In this document: positions 37,851 to 46,224 of the stretch, one piece after another | How positions within the stretch are numbered: position 1 is the first letter of the stretch | How the letters are laid out: every line of letters starts with the position of its first letter | DNA from: Micromonospora chokoriensis | GTDB lineage: Bacteria; Actinomycetota; Actinomycetes; Mycobacteriales; Micromonosporaceae | Direction: 5' to 3' | Length of the DNA stretch: 64,000 nucleotides | Assembly (NCBI RefSeq): GCF_000718555.1 | Contig: NZ_JOAN01000006.1 | Coordinates: forward strand, 124,001-188,000 | Translations under genes and position numbers: made by a program | The notes under the pieces: model-generated | Told to the model about the DNA's origin: nothing | Seen by the model: the letters and a program-made list of their open reading frames with translations, nothing else | Database searches by the model: none

Positions 37851-38177
37851 CTACCCGATCTCCCGGACCTCTTGCGCACAGCGGCAAGCAGCGGCGAACT
37901 TGGCAGCCCAGGTCAGCGCCTCCTCGCGGGTGGCCACGTTGACGACCGAGAACCCGCCAATGACCGCCTTGGTCTCCGGGAGTGGGCCGTCGGTGACCGT
38001 CCCGTCCGTGGCCACGATGCTCGCCCGCTGCCTCTCGATCCCACCGCCGTACACCCACACGCCGGCGTCCACCGCCTCCTGGTACACCGCGTGCGCTGCC
38101 TTGCCCACGTCGGGAAGCTCCTCGGCGGAGATGTGGTCCATCGCGCCGTCGTTGAACGAGATCAAGTACTGCGTCAT
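37851..38177 (-). CDS. YciI family protein
   Basis: A 108-residue protein of the YCII/DGPF group: MTQYLISFNDGAMDHI, VVATDGTVTDGPLPETKAVIGGF contains the DGPF-like motif. These proteins often accompany ECF sigma factors (41-type) in actinobacteria, and one lies 60 nt downstream here. A 12-bp palindrome GTCGGATCCGAC lies at 38243-38254 upstream of the start. Confidence 0.85.
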   Translation of the reverse strand: MTQYLISFNDGAMDHISAEELPDVGKAAHAVYQEAVDAGVWVYGGGIERQRASIVATDGTVTDGPLPETKAVIGGFSVVNVATREEALTWAAKFAAACRCAQEVREIG

Positions 38178-38404
38178 CCGATGACTCCCTTGTCCCGGGC
38201 GGCTTCTCCGGCCGCCCTTCGTCTCTACTACGAACGACTCAGGTCGGATCCGACATCAGGTCAGAAGAATTTTGCCGGATCTCTGCGGCTCGGGCTGGTG
38301 GGGGCAGGTCGGCGTCCATCCGGTTCTGGGGAGAAAATCTATGTCCAAAGCAATAAATATCCTTGCCGTAGCCGACTGGTGCTGTGTGGGTATGGGCGGG
38401 TGAG

Positions 38405-38926
38405 CTACTGCCAACGGCCGGCGTTGTTGCGGGCTGGCTTGGCCGCGTCGAGCAGGTTGGCCAGCCGATACCGCAACACCCGCGTCTGCCGTACCGAGAG
38501 GACCAGGCAGGCTGCGGCGTTGCCCTCCACGCTGGTCAGGTTCACCATCGGCTCCGCGGCAGGGTGTAGGGCTTGCACCAAGCAGGCGTCAACCTTGAGT
38601 GACTCCGGCCGGTTGGTGTCCAGGTGACTGGCTTGGGAGCGGTGCTGTCCCCTGCGCTGGCAGTCGTCTCGGTCGCACCAGGCCGGGTGAGGCGGGTTGG
38701 CGAGGTTGCCAGTCGGGAAGACGTGCACGTAGCCGCAGGGGCGCTCGACGCCGGCTGCCATGCCGCCTGGGTTGGCGCTCAGTCCTGCCGTGAGGACCTC
38801 GGCGGTGACGTCAGGGGCGTGGGTGGCGCAGGCGTACGCACAGGCGTCCAGAGAGCCTGATGTGCACAACTCGATGCGGACGGTCGCAGGCTCTCCGCAG
38901 ACGGGCAGGCTGGGTAGGGTTCGCAT
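38405..38926 (-). CDS. Hypothetical protein, DUF6907-like
   Basis: A 173-residue protein. HPAWCDRDDCQRRGQHRSQ is a WCxxxxC..H zinc-binding-like pattern typical of actinobacterial DUF6907 proteins, common on integrative elements. The ATG at 38926 has GGAGG 6 nt upstream. Divergent from the GntR gene; two palindromes lie between. First gene of the accessory stretch; 38178-38404 contains no gene I can support. Confidence 0.68.
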   Translation of the reverse strand: MRTLPSLPVCGEPATVRIELCTSGSLDACAYACATHAPDVTAEVLTAGLSANPGGMAAGVERPCGYVHVFPTGNLANPPHPAWCDRDDCQRRGQHRSQASHLDTNRPESLKVDACLVQALHPAAEPMVNLTSVEGNAAACLVLSVRQTRVLRYRLANLLDAAKPARNNAGRWQ

Positions 38927-39009
38927 GGGTCGCCTCCATGGGGCGATCAAGGCCCTCGGCCAGCGGCGCAATCGCTGGTCGGGGGCCGCCTCTGTACTGG
39001 CCATGACAA

Positions 39010-39086
39010 ACGTACAGTCAATGTACGTCTAGTGGCTAGACGTCTAGAGGCTGGACAACCCTGAACACGTACAGATCATGTGCGTG
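39010..39086. promoter_or_regulatory. Two GntR-type operators and a 15-bp tandem repeat
   Basis: Operator 1 (39010-39028) is ACGTACA-GTCAA-TGTACGT, a perfect 7-bp inverted repeat. Operator 2 (39066-39086) has arms CACGTACA and TGTGCGTG with one mismatch and the same 5-bp gap. Between them is an imperfect 15-bp tandem repeat (GTCTAGTGGCTAGAC at 39027-39041 and 39042-39056). Operator 2 overlaps the probable -10 region. Confidence 0.6.
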
Positions 39087-39101
39087 TCTACGCTCCCGCC
39101 C

Positions 39102-39335
39102 ATGACCAGTCCGCTGTCCAATGTGCCGATCTACCGGCAGTTGGCGGACCTGCTCGCAAAGCAGATCGAGGAGGGCAAGCTGCGCCCCGGGCAGCCGTTG
39201 CCGAGCGAACTCCACTTGCAGCAGACCTACGGCGTAGCGCGGGGCACCGTGCGGATGGCCATGCGCGAGCTACGCGACCGCGGTCTGGTCGTCACCGTGC
39301 ATGCGCGGGGCACCTTCGTTGCCGAGCGAAGCTGA
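39102..39335 (+). CDS. Short GntR-family winged-helix regulator
   Basis: A 77-residue GntR DNA-binding domain without an effector domain: VPIYRQLADLLAKQIEEGKLRPGQPLPSE and the recognition part LQQTYGVARGTVRMAMREL. Such short regulators are common on actinomycete integrative elements. ATG 39102 is preferred since ATG 39078 lies inside the operator; neither has a ribosome site, so translation may be leaderless or nearly so. Confidence 0.8.
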   Translation: MTSPLSNVPIYRQLADLLAKQIEEGKLRPGQPLPSELHLQQTYGVARGTVRMAMRELRDRGLVVTVHARGTFVAERS

Positions 39336-39384
39336 CGACGGTTGTCGCGGTTGCACCGACCTGTACCGCTGCCGTCGACCGCAG

Positions 39385-39864
39385 CTAGAGGCAGATCCAG
39401 CAGTAGATGCTTTCCCCGCTCGTGCGTGCTCTGCGCGCCAGGCCGACGAACTCCCGCAGGCGCGACAGCATGACCTCCGGCTGCGCGTCGCTGTAGTGGG
39501 ACAAATCCTCGATGTGTGACCACTGCTTGGCCAGGCCCGGCAAGCGGTCATCCGGGATGTCGGCTAGCGCATCGCGGGCTCGGTCGCTCAGGACGACGAC
39601 CCACGGTCCTTCGTACTCAAGGTCCTCACGAGCACCCTCCGGCCAGATGAGTCGATCCCCGATTACGTCGGTGCTCCATGACACGTCGAGGGCGAACGAG
39701 ACGACCTTGCCGAGGACGACGGTCGGATCGATCCCCTTGCCGTCCACGGCGTCTTCGACGGGAGAATCCTCCGCTCGGACCACAGGGCCGCCATCAGTGG
39801 CGGCCATCAGCTTTGCGACAGCCTCGTCGTCAACAGCGCGGAAGTAGTCATACAGAACACCCAC
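39385..39864 (-). CDS. Hypothetical protein
   Basis: A 159-residue acidic protein starting MGVLYDYFRAVDDEAVAKLM; the start faintly recalls DUF1877 (YfbM-like) proteins, but I do not assign it. Its 3' end (39384-39463, coding for ..ARRARTSGESIYCWICL) is repeated with four mismatches at 42909-42988, where the rest of the gene is missing. Confidence 0.6.
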   Translation of the reverse strand: MGVLYDYFRAVDDEAVAKLMAATDGGPVVRAEDSPVEDAVDGKGIDPTVVLGKVVSFALDVSWSTDVIGDRLIWPEGAREDLEYEGPWVVVLSDRARDALADIPDDRLPGLAKQWSHIEDLSHYSDAQPEVMLSRLREFVGLARRARTSGESIYCWICL

Positions 39865-40050
39865 AGGAGCCTCCCGATCGGTTGCTATGCCGCGACTTGT
39901 GGAACGGCCGCGCGGCCATAACCCGGCGGCCGGAGGCTGTTGACCCTTGACGGGCCCGGCGACGGCCGACCTGGCTGAACGAATGGCCGCACTGGGCCGT
40001 GGTGATCGTCCACTACGAGAGGGGGAGGCCGCGACCTGCGGTGAGGTGGG

Positions 40051-40092
40051 TGCGCCTGGCAGGATTCGAACCTACGGCCTTGGAATTAGAAG
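40051..40092 (-). repeat. Decayed 3' half of tRNA-Arg (possible old att site)
   Basis: 42 nt match the anticodon-to-3' end half of the tRNA-Arg(TCT) at 44170-44242 in 39 positions, same orientation; all three differences are transitions. The 5' half is absent. The 39865-40265 gap holds nothing else I can support. Confidence 0.8.
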
Positions 40093-40265
40093 CTGAATGT
40101 CAATCATGTCCCCAGTTATTCGCGGTCCGTAGGGGTGTCTATTCATGCAGACAGCCACCCTTATCCCTGCTACCGAGATCCGGCCTGTGATGGTCGGTCC
40201 GGCAAAGTCCGGGGGAATTCGCGGGTAGCTCGCTTGCGGAGGGCCGGTAGCTGACTGGCCATCGT

Positions 40266-41318
40266 CTAGCGCATGCGATTCAGCGCGTCGGCGAGGGACG
40301 CCGCAACGTCGGGTCGGGAGAAGTCCCACACCATCAAGATGCCCTGCGGCGTCGTCAGGGTGAGCCGGCCGTACATCATGATCGGCAACTGCCGGTTGTT
40401 GTTGTACCGGCGATCCGGACCGCCGGATTTGTTTGCGTACTGCCACGTTGTACCAACGCATTGCGAGTCGGTCGGTGGGCTGTCGGTCTCGATGAATCTT
40501 TGTAGCTCCATCCGGGCGCTGACCGCAGCGTAGGGGAGATCCGCGTACTGCCTCCCGTGCCTGACCAGGACCCGGTCCGGAAGGAAGTGCACGGACCGTT
40601 CTTTCCCGTGGAGGCTTGGAACGGCGATGTTCGTGACGAGCACCGGTGGCCCTGCCAGATCCAATGACCCGCTGCCTCGCCGAATGAGCGCACTCGCTCC
40701 AGCATTCACCTTCCGCTGGTAGGTGGTGTGGAGATGTCCTTCGGCTTCGATCTGCCACACCCGGTGGACCCGGCTGACGAACCCGCTGCTGCCGGTGAAC
40801 TGCTCATACTTTGCCGCAGGCGCGTCCTCTACCTGATAGAACACGACGACGGACCGCCGGGCGATGTCTCGTTGCCTCAGCCACCACACTGCCGGGGCTC
40901 CGAGCAGGAGCAGCAGAAGGCCAAGTGGTGCGGTGGCCACGGCTAGGAGCGCAATGGCGGTGGCAGCCCACGGCCATAATGGCTGCCGCCGGGCTGCGGT
41001 CTGTATCTGATTAATCAAGTCTGATGGATGGGCTGCGGTCAGGTGCTGCACCGGCGTTCCGGTCAACTCCTGCATGACGACATCGGTGTTCAGGTTTGCA
41101 GGCTGAGGGCCCCGCGCGATGCCCTTGCGTACAGGCGCAGACACAGGCGTCTGGCCGCCGAAGTAGGAAGTGCCGAGACCCGCGACGCGAACGTAGTTGC
41201 CGCGAGGGCCGGTCCCGACTCGGAAGCCCGGTATACCGACCGAGACGCCCACGCCTGATGGCGACAGATTGAAGCGGAAGGGGCCCGCCTTCAGGCTCGT
41301 TCGCAGATAAAAACCCAT
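40266..41318 (-). CDS. DUF4236-domain membrane protein
   Basis: A 350-residue protein. The N-terminal MGFYLRTSLKAGPFRFNLS..GVGVSVGIPGFRVGTGPRG is the DUF4236 domain. Two membrane helices follow (about 118-150), then a cytoplasmic or extracytoplasmic beta-rich region (about 155-350) with no known domain. AAGGACGAC precedes the ATG at 41318. The 41319-41627 gap upstream contains only the divergent promoters. Confidence 0.78.
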   Translation of the reverse strand: MGFYLRTSLKAGPFRFNLSPSGVGVSVGIPGFRVGTGPRGNYVRVAGLGTSYFGGQTPVSAPVRKGIARGPQPANLNTDVVMQELTGTPVQHLTAAHPSDLINQIQTAARRQPLWPWAATAIALLAVATAPLGLLLLLLGAPAVWWLRQRDIARRSVVVFYQVEDAPAAKYEQFTGSSGFVSRVHRVWQIEAEGHLHTTYQRKVNAGASALIRRGSGSLDLAGPPVLVTNIAVPSLHGKERSVHFLPDRVLVRHGRQYADLPYAAVSARMELQRFIETDSPPTDSQCVGTTWQYANKSGGPDRRYNNNRQLPIMMYGRLTLTTPQGILMVWDFSRPDVAASLADALNRMR

Positions 41319-41627
41319 GTCGTCCTTACGCCGGGAGTCCGTGCGGCATTCGCTCCACGACGCGAATAGTGCCGCGAGAAGGCCACGATAGGTCGTCTGC
41401 GACGTTGCGGTACCGGTGCTTTCGGTCACGATTGGTTGCCATTTCAGGTGGAGCGCGTCCCAGGCCGGCATGGTCGTTCGGCCAGTCGGACGCTCCTATC
41501 GGCTCTGCCCGAAAACTGACCGCGCGGTTCCGGCTGAATCGGGACCACCCTCCTGAAGCATCGGGAGGTGCTGAGGTGGTCAGGTAGTGTCGGCGCTCGC
41601 ATGCAGGCTGGCGGTACTCTCCCGACC

Positions 41628-42164
41628 ATGGCCGCCTTCGACGGGGAGACCGATCTCAGTCACGACCGAGCCTTTGGCCTCATGATCAACACGTCGGTGA
41701 CTCTCTTCTGGCGCACATCGATCCTCGACCAGACGACCGAGTGGCTACACGGTCACGGCTATCAGGTCACGCGCCTGGACGCCTCCGGATGGACGACTGA
41801 CGAAGCCATGCACCGTGACATGGCGGCTGCACTCGGGTTTCCCGACTACTTCGGGCGCAACCTTGATGCCCTCAACGACTGCATGCGTGACGTGGTCAGC
41901 CACGAGTACGGGTGGTCTGCTGAGGCAGCCGGCCTCGCCCTCGTCTTCACCAACTACGAAACTTTCGCGTCGCATTGCCCGAGGTCAGCTCAGATCGTGC
42001 TGGACATCATGGCTGACCACTCCCGGATCGCCAGTCTGTTCGGCCAGCGCCTGATGTGTCTCGTGCAAAGCAACGACCCGCAGATTCGGTTCCAGCCGGT
42101 CGGCGCGGTTTCCGTGGACTGGAACGACGCCGAGCAGCGGGATGCCAACCGTCGACCGGCCTGA
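41628..42164 (+). CDS. Barstar-family protein (orphan)
   Basis: A 178-residue protein with the barstar (RNase inhibitor) fold: YQVTRLDASGWTTDEAMHRDMAAALGFPDYFGRNLDALNDCMRD is the classic Y-F-G-x-N-x-D-A-L-x-D signature. Barstars neutralise barnase-type ribonuclease toxins. No barnase gene is nearby, so it may be an orphan immunity gene against toxins from competitors. ATG 41601 is an alternative start. Confidence 0.82.
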   Translation: MAAFDGETDLSHDRAFGLMINTSVTLFWRTSILDQTTEWLHGHGYQVTRLDASGWTTDEAMHRDMAAALGFPDYFGRNLDALNDCMRDVVSHEYGWSAEAAGLALVFTNYETFASHCPRSAQIVLDIMADHSRIASLFGQRLMCLVQSNDPQIRFQPVGAVSVDWNDAEQRDANRRPA

Positions 42165-42291
42165 GTGGGTTCCCGACTGATCCGTTCCGCGATATTTTGC
42201 AATCCCTCAAGGCGCACCTCACCATGCCCAGTCGGTCCGGGACTGAGCGCTGCGGCTTCGGCGTGAGTTGCCACGAAAATGGAGGTGCCAC

Positions 42292-42825
42292 GTGGCTGAC
42301 GCGATCGTGCTTGCCGGCCGGATGTTCGGGCCGGGTGCGCCTCTGCCCATGTACGCGGGCGACGTCGCCGAGTTGCGCGGCGCGACAGTGCACCGGCACT
42401 CCTGGACCCAGGAATCCCCGAGCCCGAATCGGCCAGAGATCGAAGACTGGGTACGCGGCGAGGTCACCCCGCTGATCGACCGCGTCGGCGGTCGTCCGCT
42501 GCTGATGGCCAAGTCACTCGGCACGAACGCGGCAGTGATCGCCGCCGAGCGTTCCCTGCCAGCGGTGTGGCTCACGCCGGTGCTCACCATGCCGTGGGTG
42601 CTCGACGCGATGCGGCGGGCGACGGCGCCATTCCTTCTCGTCGGCGGTACGGCCGACAAGCTCTGGGACGGAGACGCGGCCCGCCGGCTGTCACCGCACG
42701 TGTTCGAGGTGGCCGACGCGGACCACGGGATGTACGTGCCCGGCCCCCTGACCGAGTCGATCGCGGTGCTCGGCCAGGTCGTCGTCGCGATAGAGGCGTT
42801 CCTCGACGAGATTGCCTGGCCTTAG
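42292..42825 (+). CDS. Small alpha/beta-hydrolase-like protein
   Basis: A 177-residue compact alpha/beta hydrolase. The nucleophile elbow reads LLMAKSLGTNAA (the motif GxSxG is modified to KSLGT), an Asp follows in GTADKLWDG and the His in ADADHGMYV. GTG 42292 has GGAGGTGCCAC upstream. Substrate unknown. Confidence 0.75.
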   Translation: MADAIVLAGRMFGPGAPLPMYAGDVAELRGATVHRHSWTQESPSPNRPEIEDWVRGEVTPLIDRVGGRPLLMAKSLGTNAAVIAAERSLPAVWLTPVLTMPWVLDAMRRATAPFLLVGGTADKLWDGDAARRLSPHVFEVADADHGMYVPGPLTESIAVLGQVVVAIEAFLDEIAWP

Positions 42826-42831
42826 GCCGAC

Positions 42832-42988
42832 CCGCCGAGGAGCGCCATGCCTTCCGACTCGGTGTAGCCATCCCCCAACCCGTGCGGAACGCTCTGCGGT
42901 CGGCCCCTGCTAGAGGCAGATCCAGCAGTAGATGCGTTCCCCGCTCGTGCGTGCTCTGCGCGCCAGCCCAACGAACTCCCGCAAGCGC
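42832..42988 (-). pseudogene. Mosaic of two decayed gene 3' ends
   Basis: 42832-42896 matches the 3' end of the ECF-partner gene (36271-36336) and 42909-42988 matches the 3' end of the hypothetical gene at 39384-39463 (about 76 of 80). Only about 12 nt separate the two pieces and nothing of the 5' parts remains. The upstream 42826-43034 gap holds nothing else. Confidence 0.72.
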
Positions 42989-43034
42989 CTTCGCAGGGCG
43001 GACGTGTGACCATAACCCGGCCTGCCCTCGGGTT

Positions 43035-43538
43035 TCAGGGTCGTCGCGCGAGTGCTCGCTCCACGCCTCGGCGCATCCGTCGCGACGCACCCGGTAGGCC
43101 ATGCAAACGGCGTACCTCGTGCGGCTCCAACTCTTGGCGACTGGCTAGCACAATCGCTGCGGCATACGGCCTAGCGTCGTGCTGACGTAGCAGGACTTCG
43201 GCCTCCTGCAGAACGTTGAGCAGGACATCTCGGTCCGCCTGTGGGTGTTGAGCGACGAGCCGGAGCAGGTAGTTACGGTCCCACTGGCTGAACTCGCCCG
43301 CGAGCAACTCGGTCAGGGTTGCCGCGCCTGTGCGGATGTCCTTGGCGACGGCCAGCCGCACGAACGAGAAGGGGTTGCGGGCAAGAGTGTGCAGCCCGTC
43401 CTGATCGATTCGTGGGTCCGCAACGAGGTCCAGGTAGTCCCGCGGTGTCCGTGCGCGTGGAAGCAGCGCGTCGATATCCACTACCAGTGCCCTCCTGTGC
43501 GCAGGCGTTGCGCGCATCACGGTCGGCAGATCACACAC
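43035..43538 (-). CDS. Hypothetical helical-repeat protein
   Basis: About 167 residues. Two or three helical repeats (ADPRIDQDGLHTLARNPFSFVRLAVAKD, QWDRNYLLRLVAQHPQADRDVLLNVL) recall leucine-rich-variant or HEAT repeats, often protein-binding. Start uncertain: GTG 43538 or ATG 43517 avoid overlapping the upstream gene; the frame is open to 43625. Confidence 0.6.
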   Translation of the reverse strand: MCDLPTVMRATPAHRRALVVDIDALLPRARTPRDYLDLVADPRIDQDGLHTLARNPFSFVRLAVAKDIRTGAATLTELLAGEFSQWDRNYLLRLVAQHPQADRDVLLNVLQEAEVLLRQHDARPYAAAIVLASRQELEPHEVRRLHGLPGASRRMRRGVERALARRP

Positions 43539-43561
43539 TTCCAACCTGACGCTGACATTGG

Positions 43562-44050
43562 TTACCTGTAGGGGGCGTACTTCACGCTGCGCGACCAGCG
43601 CCGCCAGAAGGGTAGCGGCAGGCAACCGGCCGGCGCTGCGCCGCCGATCTCGGTCTCCACTGATCCGTCGGCGAGCGTGACCGAGACAGCCGAGCGGCCC
43701 GGAGCGAACACCTCGCGGACCCTGCCGGCGATCACTGAGCGGGCGATGTCTTCGAGCATCGCAACGTCTTCAGGGCCGGCTTCCAGCTCCCATCGGCCGC
43801 CGTGCTCACCGACGCCCAGGACGAGTTCATCGGAGAAGTCCGTCCACCCGAAGGCGCGAGCATCGGGGGTACGTGGTGTGACGCCCACCGATATCCCGCC
43901 CTCGATGCTGTCGATCTCCACAGTCGCCACCCCCGCCAACTCGGCTGCCAACTGCCTCGCGACTTTCAGCGTTGGTGTCCGGGGCGACTGGTCGGTGTTG
44001 GGCTCGTCAGAGCCGCGCTGATCCGTCACGCGGTCAGTCTGCCAAGCCAA
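43562..44050 (-). CDS. Hypothetical protein
   Basis: A 162-residue soluble protein with a beta-rich centre (ATVEIDSIEGGISVGVTPRT, ELVLGVGEHGGRWELEAG) and no domain I recognise. It ends LPLPFWRRWSRSVKYAPYR. It precedes the helical-repeat gene on the same strand. GTG 44029 is an alternative start. Confidence 0.6.
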   Translation of the reverse strand: MAWQTDRVTDQRGSDEPNTDQSPRTPTLKVARQLAAELAGVATVEIDSIEGGISVGVTPRTPDARAFGWTDFSDELVLGVGEHGGRWELEAGPEDVAMLEDIARSVIAGRVREVFAPGRSAVSVTLADGSVETEIGGAAPAGCLPLPFWRRWSRSVKYAPYR

Positions 44051-44169
44051 TCAGAGGTCGCGCGGTCGCGCTGGTGCTTGGTGCGTCCGTTCGAGGCTGC
44101 CACGGAGCCACCAGCGCGCTCGCACCACGAATAGCCCCAGACGGGCTGGTCAGAAGGGAGAAGTACCTG

Positions 44170-44242
44170 TGCGCCCGGCAGGATTCGAACCTGCGGCCTT
44201 GGGATTAGAAGTCCCCTGCTCTATCCGCTGAGCTACGGGCGC
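44170..44242 (-). tRNA. tRNA-Arg (anticodon TCT)
   Basis: 73-nt cloverleaf on the minus strand starting GCGCCCGTAGCTCAGCGGA; anticodon loop CTTCTAA with anticodon TCT; T-arm GTTCGAATC; acceptor 7 bp pair. No encoded CCA. The integrase gene of the prophage ends 44 nt beyond its 5' end, and a decayed 3' half lies at 40051-40092. Confidence 0.95.
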
Positions 44243-44285
44243 GTGCCTGGCAGAATATGCCACACCTCATGATCCAGGGTGTACG

Positions 44286-45623
44286 TCAGGGTGTACCCGG
44301 CGGCTGAAGCAATCGCCGACCCATACGCTCCGTAGCATCCCGGGCCAACTTCGACACCACATGTGCGTACCCTTCGGTGACCTTCACCGTCGAGTGGCCC
44401 AGCAGTTCCTGCACCACCCGCACGTCCACGCCCTGCGCCAGGAGCAGGGTCGCCGCCGCGTGCCGGGTGTCGTGGACCCGGAAGTCCCGCACCCCCGCCG
44501 CAGCCAGAACCGCCTTCCATTCCCGCCAGTCGCGGCCCGGATCGATCGGTTCGCCGAGCTGGTCGGCGAAGACGAACTCGTGGTTCGCGTACGCCCCATC
44601 GGCCATCATCTTCTCCAGCGCCTGCACCTCGTGGTGAGCGCGGAGCTCCGCGACTAGCTCGACGGGGATCGGGGAGCTCCGCTTGGACTTCCCCTTGGGC
44701 TCCTTCAGGATCAGCCCGCCGCCGACGTGAATCTCTCCCGACCGCAGCGGCAACCTCCTGGCCGTGCAGTTGCCGCCGCGCTTGCGTCCGCACGTCCACG
44801 GCGGCCGGTCCGCACAGCCGTGCTCGTGCGACCGGCGGTGCAACTGCCACCAGATCCGGGCCACCACACCGATGTCCGCCGAGTCGCAACCGCGGCACCG
44901 CTGCAGCTTCTGCTCCCACCAGTCGACGACCTTGACGGTGGCGCCGCAGTCGTCGCACACCACCAGCAGGTACGGCCAGCGCAGCCCGAGGGCCTCACCC
45001 TGTCGGGTACCGATGGCCAGGCCGACTGACCAGCGGGCGGCGTTACGACGCCGTCTTGCCGCCGCCAGCACGGCCAAGGCGTCGTCCTCGGTGAGCGGCT
45101 CCATCTCTTTGCGTTTAGCCGTCGGCGGGTCCACGTCGAGCATGATGTTGTGCGGCACGACGCGCCGTCGGGCGGCGACCTTCCACGCCCGGGCCAGGAT
45201 GCGGTGCACCTGCACCACGGTGGCGTCGGCGAGCTGCTTGCGCCGCATGGCCGTGTAGACGGCGTCGATGTTGTCGGAGATCACCCGATCCATGCGCAGT
45301 GACCCGATGACCGGGAACACGTGGTTGTCGAGCTTGCTGCGGTAACCCTGGATGGTGGTGGGGTCGATGCGGCCGGGCGCGATGGTGCCGAGGTAAGTGT
45401 CGAGTAGCCAGGTCCGGACGGTGGGGCCACGGCCTGGCCGGGCGACCGTGCCGGAGCGTTTCTGGTCGAGCAGCTCGTCGACGCGCTCTTCGACCTCTTC
45501 GATGGTCCGCCGCTTGACGTGCCGCTGGTCGGGGCGGCCGTTGCCCTTGGTACCGACGACGACCCACGCGTGGTAAAGCTCGTCCTTGCCGAGCTTGATT
45601 GGTGGGTACCGGCGGCGGGCCAT
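44286..45623 (-). CDS. Tyrosine-type site-specific integrase with zinc-ribbon-like insertion
   Basis: Integrase of 445 residues. An N-terminal arm-binding part and a core-binding SAM-like domain (about 65-175) precede the catalytic domain. Catalytic residues visible: Arg in IGTRQGEALGL, HxxR in HDTRHAAATLL, His in LLGHSTVKV and Tyr in EGYAHVV. Between the first Arg and the HxxR is an insertion of about 70 residues with CDDC, CRGC and HGC..CGRKRGGNC, which looks like a zinc-binding module. Coupled to the repressor gene by a 1-nt overlap. Confidence 0.93.
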   Translation of the reverse strand: MARRRYPPIKLGKDELYHAWVVVGTKGNGRPDQRHVKRRTIEEVEERVDELLDQKRSGTVARPGRGPTVRTWLLDTYLGTIAPGRIDPTTIQGYRSKLDNHVFPVIGSLRMDRVISDNIDAVYTAMRRKQLADATVVQVHRILARAWKVAARRRVVPHNIMLDVDPPTAKRKEMEPLTEDDALAVLAAARRRRNAARWSVGLAIGTRQGEALGLRWPYLLVVCDDCGATVKVVDWWEQKLQRCRGCDSADIGVVARIWWQLHRRSHEHGCADRPPWTCGRKRGGNCTARRLPLRSGEIHVGGGLILKEPKGKSKRSSPIPVELVAELRAHHEVQALEKMMADGAYANHEFVFADQLGEPIDPGRDWREWKAVLAAAGVRDFRVHDTRHAAATLLLAQGVDVRVVQELLGHSTVKVTEGYAHVVSKLARDATERMGRRLLQPPGTP

Positions 45624-46036
45624 CAGCTGCGGCCGCCGCGCTCAGCGAGCATCTTCAGCATCTCCCGCAGCACCAGTTTGTCGCTGTCGGCAACGTTGGG
45701 GTCGGCGAGGGTTCGCAAGATCTTGCGGATTTCCGGCGGCAGCGGCGGCTCGGGTTCCGGGTCGTCGCGGACGCTGGGGTTGAGCCCGAGGGCGGTAATC
45801 GCGCCGACGACGCTGACACCGAGGCCGTCGCAGAACGCTTGCACCTTCTCCAGCTCGGGCAGCTCCCGGCCTTCGCCGCGCCGCCAGCGATGAAAGGTCG
45901 ATGCGCCGATGCCGGTGACGCGGGCGATGTCCTTGTCGGTCATGCCTCGGTTGCGGGCCGATGTGAGTGCGGCCGCGACGAACCGAGCGAATCGTGCTCG
46001 GGCGAGGTCGGGCGTCGGGGCTGGGGAAGCTGCCAC
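45623..46036 (-). CDS. HTH-type phage repressor
   Basis: A 137-residue XRE-like regulator: MTDKDIARVTGIGASTFHRWRRGE is the helix-turn-helix. The C-terminal half is acidic and Pro-rich. GTG 46036 is the probable start; no ribosome site is seen, so a leaderless transcript is possible. Divergent from the excisionase gene, with the operator cluster in the gap. Confidence 0.8.
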   Translation of the reverse strand: MAASPAPTPDLARARFARFVAAALTSARNRGMTDKDIARVTGIGASTFHRWRRGEGRELPELEKVQAFCDGLGVSVVGAITALGLNPSVRDDPEPEPPLPPEIRKILRTLADPNVADSDKLVLREMLKMLAERGGRS

Positions 46037-46224
46037 GTCGTCACGGTAAGTGCCGTTCGTGGGCCTGTTGTCGCGTGGACGGGAGTACTGCCGAGCACGG
46101 CTGCGGCGGGTTCCGGGGCTGGTGGGCCACAGGATCCGCGCCCTCACTGGTTCCGCACTGTTCCGCATGGTCTACAGACTAAGCGCCCGAGTGGTTGCTG
46201 AAATCATCCGAACGGCTGAGCCGA

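Noticed and set aside
40051..40092. A second functional tRNA-Arg
   Set aside because: Only the 3' half is present and it has mismatches; no 5' half upstream.
39999..40190. Short frame reading ..LAGFEPTALELE..
   Set aside because: This is translation of the tRNA-like remnant, a well-known artefact.
42822..43013. 63-codon minus-strand gene
   Set aside because: It reads across the mosaic of two decayed gene ends and has no ribosome site.
43972..44208. Short frame ending ..ARQDSNLRPWD
   Set aside because: Translation of the tRNA-Arg gene in antisense; artefact.
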